Assembly (NCBI GenBank): GCA_017464225.1 | Contig: JAFUDW010000199.1 | Span: forward strand, 1-11,558 | DNA length: 11,558 nucleotides | Direction: 5' to 3' | Source: Clostridia bacterium | GTDB taxonomy: Bacteria > Bacillota_A > Clostridia > Christensenellales > Aristaeellaceae | Shown: positions 6,551-11,558 of the stretch, in pieces | How the letters are laid out: each line of letters starts with the position of its first letter | Numbering within the stretch: the stretch's first letter is position 1 | Program-made: the position numbers and the translations under genes | The notes under the pieces: generated by a model | Told to the model about the DNA's origin: nothing | What the model saw: the letters and a program-made list of their open reading frames with translations, nothing else | Database searches by the model: none

Positions 6551-7717
6551 TCACGCTTCCGGCTGCATTTTGAGCCCGGTCAGGATCGCCTCCGCCGACG
6601 TGATCTTGGAGTGGTAATCCAGATGCGCGTACACGTTGGCCGTGGTGGAGAAATCGCTGTGGCCCAGCCATTCCTGGATCTGCTTCATGGGCACCCCGTT
6701 GGCCAGCAACAGGCTAGCACAGCTGTGTCTCAGGTCGTGGAAACGTATCCGCCGCATGCCGTGCTGCTCCAGAAAGTTGGGGAAGCCCGACGTCAGGTAG
6801 CTGCACTTGATGCGCTCCCCCAGGGGATTGACGCAGATGTAATCCAGGTAGTCTTTGCAGTAGCTCCGGCCGCAGACCTTGCGGTATTCCTCCTGCTGGG
6901 CTTTCTTGCGAAGCAGCAGCTCCTTGAACTGCGGCACCAGCGGCAGCGTGCGCAGGCTGGATTTGGTCTTGGTGGTGTCCGACGCCACCTCCACCTTTTT
7001 GCCGTCCATCTCCACGTCGGTCACGGTGTGGTCGATGGTGATGGTGTTCTTCTGAAAGTCCACCGCGCACCATCGCAGGCCGATCACCTCGCTACGCCGC
7101 AGCCCGTAGAAGGCAGCCAGCTTGACGGGCAATTCCAGGTCGGTGCCTTCCACCAGCTCGAACAGTCGGTTGATCTCGTCCCCGTCGTAGTAATCGGAGA
7201 GGAACTTTTCCTTTTTGGGCAGCTCCACCCGATCCGCCGGGTTGGCGTTCAGCAGCTCCACCTTCACGGCGTATTTCAGCGCCTTGTGGATCACGGCGTG
7301 GTAGTGGATGACGCTGTTGGGCGAAACCCGCTCCAGTTGATCCGTGTAGAACTTCTGGATGTGCACCGCCTTGAGGTCGCCCAGGGCAATTCCCTTCTTC
7401 TCGAAGTACGGCTTGATGGGGAACTTGACCATGGAAGCGTAGCTTGCCAGCGTGGCCGGACGAACCGAGCCCTTGACGATCTTGAGCCATTCCTCCAGGT
7501 ATTCGCAGAAGGGCATGTCGCTGTGCATCGCGCCTCGCTCCACCGGCGGTTTGAACTTTTCCCTGGTCTCCCAGAGCATTTGCTCCGCCCGCTTCTTGTT
7601 GCCCTTCACCGGCAAGTTGGTGGGAATCCATTTTGTTTTCCGATTGTTATCAACGTCCTGATAACTGAGTACGATATAGAAAAGACCTTTCTTTTCCTGC
7701 AGGTGTCCTGCTACCAT
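6551..7717 (-). CDS. int: Tyrosine recombinase (integrase)
   Basis: The 388-residue product is the site-specific recombinase expected to insert and excise the element at tRNA-Ser. Residues 1-60 form an arm-site-binding domain of the AP2-like type. Residues 68-160 are the SAM-like core-binding domain. The catalytic domain carries R207 (GLRRSE), a lysine near 252 (TKTKSSLR), H327 and R330 (HDLRHS), H353 (LGHSD) and the nucleophile Y363 (VYAHL). The full set is present, so it should be active. The start is ATG at 7717, with AAAGGAGG ending seven bases upstream on the - strand. It is transcribed toward the attachment site, as usual for Tn916-like integrases. Its likely arm sites are at 6407-6443. 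Confidence 0.95.
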   Translation of the reverse strand: MVAGHLQEKKGLFYIVLSYQDVDNNRKTKWIPTNLPVKGNKKRAEQMLWETREKFKPPVERGAMHSDMPFCEYLEEWLKIVKGSVRPATLASYASMVKFPIKPYFEKKGIALGDLKAVHIQKFYTDQLERVSPNSVIHYHAVIHKALKYAVKVELLNANPADRVELPKKEKFLSDYYDGDEINRLFELVEGTDLELPVKLAAFYGLRRSEVIGLRWCAVDFQKNTITIDHTVTDVEMDGKKVEVASDTTKTKSSLRTLPLVPQFKELLLRKKAQQEEYRKVCGRSYCKDYLDYICVNPLGERIKCSYLTSGFPNFLEQHGMRRIRFHDLRHSCASLLLANGVPMKQIQEWLGHSDFSTTANVYAHLDYHSKITSAEAILTGLKMQPEA

Positions 7718-7762
7718 ATGTCCTCCTTTCGCAGCGGGACCGGACCTGCCGTTGACATGACC

Positions 7763-7791
7763 AGTTTACACCAATCATGCCAGCGGCGCAA
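7763..7791 (-). promoter_or_regulatory. Possible int promoter
   Basis: On the - strand TTGCGC (7791-7786) and TAAACT (7768-7763) are spaced 17 bases apart, about 45 bases before the integrase start. The boxes are only partial matches, so this is tentative. Confidence 0.3.
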
Positions 7792-7808
7792 GGTTCGAAC
7801 TCAAAGAT

Positions 7809-8024
7809 TTACGCTGCGTTCGTCAGTTTCAAATAGGCTAAAACGTGCATCTTGGGAATCCGGTAGGCGCGGCCCACTTTCAGCGCTGTGATCTGGCCGC
7901 TTTTGATCAGCTTATAGCCGGTCTTTTCGCTGATGCGCAGCGCCTTGCACATGGTGCCAATGTCCATGACATCCGGGTACTCTTTCAGCACCATGCTGTA
8001 CATTTCTTTTGCGGTGTAGTTCAT
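7809..8024 (-). CDS. Small helix-turn-helix protein, excisionase-like
   Basis: The 71-residue product fits the MerR-type or HTH_17 excisionase family. Its core is a winged helix-turn-helix with MCKALRISEKTGYKLIKSG followed by the wing-like ALKVGRAYRIPK. Such proteins bend DNA at the att arms and favour excision. The start is ATG 8024, with AGGAGG nine bases upstream on the - strand; a longer frame to 8153 lacks a ribosome site. It lies 91 bases upstream of int in the same direction, the common xis-int order. A general transcription regulator role is the alternative. The symbol xis is not assigned because function is inferred only from fold and position. Confidence 0.8.
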   Translation of the reverse strand: MNYTAKEMYSMVLKEYPDVMDIGTMCKALRISEKTGYKLIKSGQITALKVGRAYRIPKMHVLAYLKLTNAA

Positions 8025-8053
8025 TCTGTGTCCTCCTGTACTGTCGTTGTGTC

Positions 8054-8194
8054 TTTTGTTACCGGTTAGAACTTCATTTTTGACAGCGACGATCAATTCA
8101 TCGTCCCCTTCAAAAACAGCTGTTTGGAGCCTTGCGAATCCCTTGTAAAACAAGGATTTTTCGACTCCCTAACGTGGTCTAACCGGTAACAAAA
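8054..8194. repeat. 17-base inverted repeat upstream of the excisionase-like gene
   Basis: TTTTGTTACCGGTTAGA at 8054-8070 and its exact complement at 8178-8194 flank 107 bases. Each arm is centred on the palindrome ACCGGT. The enclosed DNA holds the 18-base palindromic repeat (8108-8125) and a CCTT-N7-AAGG motif (8141-8155). The arrangement suggests paired operator or origin-binding sites controlling xis-int or replication. Confidence 0.65.
8108..8125. repeat. Palindromic 18-base repeat, copy upstream of xis-like gene
   Basis: It is identical to 6514-6531, in the same orientation, with the 12-base palindrome AAACAGCTGTTT at its centre. The two copies bracket the int and excisionase-like genes. 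Confidence 0.7.
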
Positions 8195-8249
8195 TAAGTT
8201 TTTCGCAAGCTGCTTTTTCATTTCGTAAAAGCTCTTTTTCCTCCATTTG

Positions 8250-8310
8250 ATGCGTCCATGCGTCCCGTTTAGCGCCCTGTCCTGCTGTCCCGTGGGACGC
8301 ATGGACGCAT
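8250..8310. repeat. Iteron-like inverted repeat after the replication gene
   Basis: ATGCGTCCATGCGTCCC at 8250-8266 and its exact complement at 8294-8310 surround a 27-base loop. Each arm is itself a tandem of two ATGCGTCC units, giving four copies in all. It lies 21 bases beyond the stop of the helicase gene. It may be a replication origin for that protein or an unusual terminator; there is no clear T run on either strand. A second inverted repeat, CAAAACTT/AAGTTTTG (8320-8341), overlaps the helicase stop codon. Confidence 0.6.
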
Positions 8311-8331
8311 TGTTTTGCTCAAAACTTCTTT

Positions 8332-9759
8332 TCAAGTTTTGAACGGGTTGTCGTCCGGGTCTACCAGCTGCCATCCGCCTGATGAGAAGCCGGATGTCTT
8401 GATCAGCGATCCGATTCCTTTGAAGCCTCGGACCTGGCGACCGGCGCTGTTGATGAGATGCGTGGTGTATTGGATGCCGTACTTTTCCTGATTGGCTACC
8501 AGCTGCTCGATCAGCGTTTTGCTTTTCAGTGCCGGGTACGCATTCTCCTCGCACCAGGTGTGGTACACATCGCCCAGCTCTTTGGAGCTGACAGAGCAGT
8601 CCGGCTCGCGGGTGATGTAGCCCTTCGACTCCAGAAACAGCTCCACGTTGTTGGCATCCTTCTTCACGGCTTCCCGGTTCACGCGCGCCTGGTCGCTTTC
8701 CGTAAAGCGGAAGTTGTTCTTCACCAACCGCTGCAATCCCTCGAAGGCCCAGAGGAAGATGCCTTCCAATTCTTCGCAGAGCTTGTCAGCAAGCTCGGGA
8801 TCATCCGCCCGGTCAGGCGGCTTTCGCTTGGTGGTCAGGATCAGCTGTCGCCGGAAGAATCCGTCGCTTCGGTCGAACAGCGACAACAGATCGCCGTTGG
8901 AAAACGCGATGATGCGCGCCGTCATCCAGCCCTGATAACTCTGCTTGCCCTTGCGCTCCAGATCCATTTTGCTTTTTGCGGTGACGATGGATTTCACATA
9001 GTTGGTCTGACGAAGCGCTTCCAATCGCATGTCGTCGTCGATCATCAGCAGCACGTGCTCCAGGTCAGCGCGGGCAAATCTGTTTTCTGAAATCTTTCCC
9101 ACGCTGCCATCCTTGGCGTATGCGCCGAACAGTTTGGACAGCACATTGCCGATCTGGCTTTTCCCTTCGCCGCCGCTGCCTTTGATCACCAGCATCTTCT
9201 GTCCGGCGTTGCTGGGGATCAGACAGTAGCCGATGAATTCCTGAAGCGTGGGAATGTCTTCCGGCCGCAGCAGGTCAGAGAGGAATCGGAGCCAACGTTC
9301 CGGCTGCTTCGCGTTCGGATTGAAGGATACCGGAAGTCTGTATCGGATGATTTCATTCTTCTCCCCGGTGAACGTTCCATTCAAAAACAGCGTGCCGTTC
9401 TTGACATGAATGCGATCCGTCTGCGGCAGCAGCTCTTTCACCTGGGCAGTGATCCGCAGAGCCTTCACAATGTCATCCACCTTTTTGCTCACGCCGGTGA
9501 CAACGAAACGCTCCACCATTTTGTAAATGACAGCGCGCAGTGCATTCTCATCCGTCACCTTTCCTTCCACAGAGAAGAAAGAGTTTTCCGTGTATGCCAG
9601 CCGATACTTTTTCAGAAATTCACGGCAGAAGATCGGCTCGTTGATCGTTCTGCCGGTGAACCAATCCGGCCACCAAGGCTGCCTGACAATCTTTTTCTTC
9701 TCAGACTTTTCGTTTTCTTCACTTACTATTTCAGTTGTCTGCTTCTCGTTTTCTTTCAT
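8332..9759 (-). CDS. D5-type SF3 helicase, replication protein of the element
   Basis: The 475-residue product resembles the C-terminal part of phage/plasmid primases of the P4 and D5 families, which unwind DNA at replication origins as hexamers. The highly charged first 25 residues look disordered. Residues 35-180 correspond to the D5_N-like region. The helicase core has Walker A GSGGEGKS (194-201), Walker B VLLMIDDD (236-243), motif C with sensor N288 (IIAFSNGD) and an arginine-finger candidate at R303/R304. The last 100 or so residues look like a winged-helix domain. No primase domain precedes it. The start is ATG 9759 with AGGAG upstream. It is the first of three - strand genes (rep, xis-like, int), separated from the next by 307 non-coding bases. 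Confidence 0.88.
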   Translation of the reverse strand: MKENEKQTTEIVSEENEKSEKKKIVRQPWWPDWFTGRTINEPIFCREFLKKYRLAYTENSFFSVEGKVTDENALRAVIYKMVERFVVTGVSKKVDDIVKALRITAQVKELLPQTDRIHVKNGTLFLNGTFTGEKNEIIRYRLPVSFNPNAKQPERWLRFLSDLLRPEDIPTLQEFIGYCLIPSNAGQKMLVIKGSGGEGKSQIGNVLSKLFGAYAKDGSVGKISENRFARADLEHVLLMIDDDMRLEALRQTNYVKSIVTAKSKMDLERKGKQSYQGWMTARIIAFSNGDLLSLFDRSDGFFRRQLILTTKRKPPDRADDPELADKLCEELEGIFLWAFEGLQRLVKNNFRFTESDQARVNREAVKKDANNVELFLESKGYITREPDCSVSSKELGDVYHTWCEENAYPALKSKTLIEQLVANQEKYGIQYTTHLINSAGRQVRGFKGIGSLIKTSGFSSGGWQLVDPDDNPFKT

Positions 9760-9794
9760 TGATTTCTCCTGTTCATTCTCAGTTGTCGTGACAT

Positions 9795-9822
9795 CTGACT
9801 GTGTGTCCGATCACACAGTCAG
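9795..9822. repeat. 11-base perfect hairpin upstream of the helicase gene
   Basis: CTGACTGTGTG (9795-9805) and CACACAGTCAG (9812-9822) enclose a 6-base loop. It lies 35-63 bases upstream of the helicase start and so is placed to act as an operator or leader hairpin for that gene. No T run follows. Confidence 0.65.
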
Positions 9823-9835
9823 GAAGGGTTGCGAT

Positions 9836-9884
9836 GCCGTCCTGCGTTCGGATCATGCTTCGCGACGGCATGACGCAGGACGGC
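9836..9884. repeat. Large bipartite hairpin (12 + 5 bases)
   Basis: GCCGTCCTGCGT (9836-9847) and ACGCAGGACGGC (9873-9884) pair perfectly. Inside, CATGC (9854-9858) and GCATG (9868-9872) form an inner stem after a one-sided 6-base bulge. It could be a cruciform at an origin or a terminator without a clear T run. It belongs to the gene-free stretch 9760-10366, which otherwise contains only inverted repeats and AT-rich DNA. Confidence 0.65.
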
Positions 9885-9935
9885 TTTATGTGAACGCACA
9901 GGATAGCTTTTCCTGCGCGGGAAGTCGTGGGGATG

Positions 9936-10033
9936 AAGCCTTACGCTCTGGCTTTCATCGTCACCATATCACATGGCCTTCAAAATCGTTTTCACGTTTT
10001 GAAAACTTTTGAAAGCGTTGCGGCGTAAGGCTT
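9936..10033. repeat. 11-base inverted repeat enclosing TTTTGAA boxes
   Basis: AAGCCTTACGC (9936-9946) and GCGTAAGGCTT (10023-10033) are exact complements. Between them is TTCAAAA at 9979-9985 and TTTTGAA at 9997-10003 and 10007-10013. From 10034 to about 10170 I see AT-rich DNA and no gene. The layout suggests a binding region for a repressor or the replication protein. Confidence 0.5.
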
Positions 10034-10176
10034 TGCTGGCATTTTTGTGTCTTTCCGATTTCTTGAAATAACGGTTTTACTGGGGTTTCCGGGCCAAAAG
10101 TTTTCACGAAATGAAATTTATTTTTTTCAGAAGGCCGCCTTCATAGTCCCTTGAAACCTGCCCCGGAGCATAGTAG

Positions 10177-10330
10177 CAAGCAATGCAAATCTGCTAGAAT
10201 TTGCAAAAAGCTTGTTGGTAGGCTCCGCCCCCAAGCCCCTGATCCGCCAGCGCAAGCGCTGTGGTTGTGAAGGTTCCCTGCGTTTTGTCTCGGCCCCAGA
10301 CATCACGAAATAGTGCGTTTACTTCCGCCA
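10177..10330. other. Possible transfer origin (oriT-like region)
   Basis: The region has nested inverted repeats CAAGC/GCTTG and GCAAAT/ATTTGC (10177-10214) and a tight hairpin CAGCGC-AA-GCGCTG (10248-10261). A sequence ATAGTGCGTTTAC (10310-10322) resembles nick regions of mobilisable plasmids, where a TAGTG or AAGTGCG core is cut. It directly adjoins the mobC remnant. Motif similarity is from memory and the nick site is inferred. Confidence 0.4.
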
Positions 10331-10366
10331 AAGTGAGGTAAGATTGCCGTATAAGGAAAGCTGTTA

Positions 10367-10519
10367 TCACTTGTAAAACACCCCCAATCGTTCATAGACC
10401 TGTCTTATCAATTGGATAATCTCTTCTTGTTTCTCCACGATCTCATCGATTTCTGTTTCATAGATGCTTCCATGTTCGTTCATCCGCTTGGCAATCTGAT
10501 TTACGTTAACAGGATTCGT
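10367..10519 (-). pseudogene. C-terminal fragment of a MobC-like relaxosome protein
   Basis: Fifty codons open on the - strand end in TGA at 10367-10369. They include VNQIAKRMNEHGSIYETEI and a coiled-coil-like tail (EIVEKQEEIIQLIRQVYERL). This matches the conserved C-terminal block of MobC proteins (NLNQIARRxNxTGxIY followed by a charged helix). MobC helps the relaxase open oriT. The frame is closed upstream by TAA at 10520-10522 and another TAA six bases further up, so the N-terminal part is missing. No relaxase gene follows. The start of the divergent gene at 10559 lies close to the break. An ATG inside (10483) could still give a 38-residue peptide. Confidence 0.6.
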
Positions 10520-10558
10520 TTACGATTACATCCGAATGCCACGAAAAGGAGCAAAAGC

Positions 10559-11404
10559 ATGATGAATGAAACAGAGCGTCCCGAAACTGAGGCAGCAGTT
10601 GAAACAGGGCTGGCTGTCCGGGGCGGAACAAATAGTACAGAAATGGTGGAAGCAGAGATTGTGCCTCCAGGAGTTACGTCGGATCACAGGGATGAGGATC
10701 CGCCGGGGAATGTCTTTCGGAGGCATATCAAAGAGGATCCCAACAAGATCAAGTACGCAAAGCACAGGCTCTGGCTGGACAGCCTACAGCATGAGTACCC
10801 GATGCCCTATGTGAAATATCGTGTTGGTGTGTACATCCGCTTTTTTAACCAAACCAAATACAGCGATGAAGTGTACCTGGAGAAGCACAAAACCCAGTTC
10901 CGGGAAGATGTCGCATGCTGCCCCTTATGGGAGCTGATCGATTTCTATGTGGATCAGGGATCTGTAGCGCCGGGGATGGAGTTTTCCAAGGACTGGCTTC
11001 GTCTTCTGGATGACTGCTTTGGCGGGAAAGTCAACCTGATCGTGACCCAGAAGGTCAGCAATGTGAGCAGCGATCCGGGCGAGATCGCCTTTGTGGCGAG
11101 GATCCTTGCCAACCAGAAACCGCCGATTGGGATTTACTTTATCTCCGAGGATATCTTTACCCTTGGTTCCTATTACTGGGCGGACATGAAGGACGATGGG
11201 TTTGTGCCGCTGGGATGGAAGACCCTTCCTCCGGATGATCTGGATCTGCTTCCAGCGGTAAATCAGGCTGCGCTATCGTCAGCTGCAACATTCTGGAGGT
11301 GGAAGCCGGAACCAACGGTTACCACGGCGGAGATACTGGCCATGGTTCCCGCACTTACCTGCGGATTAAGGATCAGGGCTGTACCGACATCCACTGCACG
11401 GTAA
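10559..11404 (+). CDS. Serine-recombinase-like protein lacking catalytic residues
   Basis: The 281-residue product starts at ATG 10559 (or 10562), with AAAAGGAG at 10544-10551. Residues 1-60 are acidic and probably disordered. Residues 86-202 align by eye with the resolvase catalytic domain of large serine recombinases: VGVYIR strand, PLWELIDFYVDQG, LLDDCFGGKVNLIVTQKVS, PPIGIYFISEDIFTL. The nucleophile serine of the usual YIRVST motif is F96 here (YIRFFN). The two arginines of the usual SRFARN motif are replaced (S167-N168-V169-S170-S171-D172). No recombinase or zinc-ribbon domain follows. Strand cleavage is therefore not expected; a structural or DNA-binding role is inferred. The last 35 or so residues overlap the next gene in another frame and look unlike protein. 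Confidence 0.65.
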   Translation: MMNETERPETEAAVETGLAVRGGTNSTEMVEAEIVPPGVTSDHRDEDPPGNVFRRHIKEDPNKIKYAKHRLWLDSLQHEYPMPYVKYRVGVYIRFFNQTKYSDEVYLEKHKTQFREDVACCPLWELIDFYVDQGSVAPGMEFSKDWLRLLDDCFGGKVNLIVTQKVSNVSSDPGEIAFVARILANQKPPIGIYFISEDIFTLGSYYWADMKDDGFVPLGWKTLPPDDLDLLPAVNQAALSSAATFWRWKPEPTVTTAEILAMVPALTCGLRIRAVPTSTAR

Positions 11405-11538
11405 AGCGCAATTCTTATGACGACAGGGCTAACGAGATTGAGATCAGCCTTGGCGGTGACACGGAACTGGAAACGATGAAGGAGGCCCTGCGCTGGATGC
11501 TGTCGATTCTGGAAGCACAGTCTGATATGGAGGAGTGA
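11299..11538 (+). CDS. Small acidic protein of unknown function
   Basis: I do not recognise this family. The 79-residue reading starts at GTG 11299. It has a glycine-rich motif GTNGYHGGDTGHGSRTY near the start and a predicted C-terminal helix (ELETMKEALRWMLSILEAQ). The frame is open back to 11239, and the preceding residues (CAIVSCNILEVEAG) look like part of the same domain. No ATG or ribosome site is found there, so the true start is uncertain. It overlaps the previous gene by 106 bases in a different frame. The stop is six bases before a likely next gene. Confidence 0.55.
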   Translation: MEAGTNGYHGGDTGHGSRTYLRIKDQGCTDIHCTVKRNSYDDRANEIEISLGGDTELETMKEALRWMLSILEAQSDMEE

Positions 11539-11544
11539 TTCTGC

Positions 11545-11558
11545 ATGCGAGATTTGAA
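11545..11558 (+). CDS. Start of a further gene (3' partial)
   Basis: ATG at 11545 follows GGAGGAG (11529-11535) at a suitable distance and lies six bases after the previous stop. Only four codons (MRDL) are visible, so nothing can be said of function. Confidence 0.4.

Larger units (their letters stand above)
6291..11558. mobile_element. Integrative mobile element next to tRNA-Ser (right end outside window)
   Basis: The element has a tyrosine integrase whose 3' end faces the tRNA, an excisionase-like gene, and an SF3 helicase replication gene. It also holds non-coding stretches with many inverted repeats, a mobC remnant and an oriT-like region. Base composition is less GC-rich than the pyr operon, most clearly in the non-coding parts. 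The left boundary is placed at the end of the tRNA, though the crossover itself should be inside the anticodon region. The right junction is not in the window. With only a mobC fragment and no relaxase seen, it may be an integrative mobilisable element or a derivative of one. Confidence 0.7.

Noticed and set aside
7752..7779. + strand promoter TTGACA at 7752
   Set aside because: No acceptable -10 box at 16-18 bases and no + strand gene follows.
8025..8153. Longer N-terminus for the excisionase-like protein
   Set aside because: No ribosome site at 8153, and the extension covers palindromes; ATG 8024 has AGGAGG.
8171..8245. 25-codon - strand frame starting ATGGAGGAAAAAGAG
   Set aside because: Too short, and no ribosome site at a proper distance.
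10194..10370. 58-residue - strand frame with GTG overlapping the mobC stop
   Set aside because: The position would suit a relaxase, but the residues do not resemble one and it runs through the oriT-like hairpins.
10412..10558. Upstream extension of the serine-recombinase-like gene to 10412
   Set aside because: ATG 10559 has a strong ribosome site; the extension runs antisense to the mobC fragment and has no start signal.

Overview
The window looks like a chromosomal segment of a Gram-positive anaerobe, probably Bacillota class Clostridia. This is inferred from the class 1B dihydroorotate dehydrogenase pair (pyrD plus pyrK), strong AGGAGG-type ribosome sites, a tRNA gene with encoded CCA, and a mobile element of the type common in gut Clostridia. 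The species cannot be told from the sequence.

Bases 1-5735 are the distal part of a tightly packed pyrimidine biosynthesis operon, all on the + strand: carB (5' end outside the window), pyrK, pyrD, pyrF, pyrE, pyrB. Genes overlap or lie within about 35 bases of each other, so they are almost certainly co-transcribed and partly translationally coupled. Together they make carbamoyl phosphate, carbamoyl-aspartate, orotate, OMP and UMP; only pyrC and carA are missing from view. PyrB carries a C-terminal four-cysteine module with exactly the spacing of the PyrI zinc domain.

Bases 5736-6330 hold a tRNA-Ser(CGA) locus with unusual structure. A textbook sigma-70 promoter is followed by a 5' half of the tRNA gene (copy A), a 141-base spacer, a second 5' half (copy B), a 140-base spacer, and then the intact tRNA (copy C) with its terminator. 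The two spacers are diverged homologues with the same internal layout: a CCTT-N7-AAGG palindrome, then two TTCTCTCC repeats 13 bases apart, then 36 bases to the next tRNA half.

From about 6291 to the end lies an integrative mobile element in accessory, less GC-rich DNA. Nearest the tRNA are three 12-base-period repeats containing GAGAACT. These are inverted relative to the spacer repeats, so all are likely integrase arm sites. On the - strand follow a tyrosine recombinase, a small excisionase-like helix-turn-helix protein, and a D5-type SF3 helicase (replication protein). Bases 8025-8331 and 9760-10366 are non-coding and rich in inverted repeats (candidate origin, operators and oriT). A C-terminal mobC fragment (10367-10519, - strand) suggests a decayed mobilisation module. 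On the + strand from 10559 lie a serine-recombinase-like protein that has lost its catalytic residues, a small unknown protein, and the first codons of another gene.

The most interesting structure is the tandem array of about 183-base tRNA-half units, whose spacer repeats match those beside the integrase. It may be an array of non-autonomous att cassettes or scars of serial integration.
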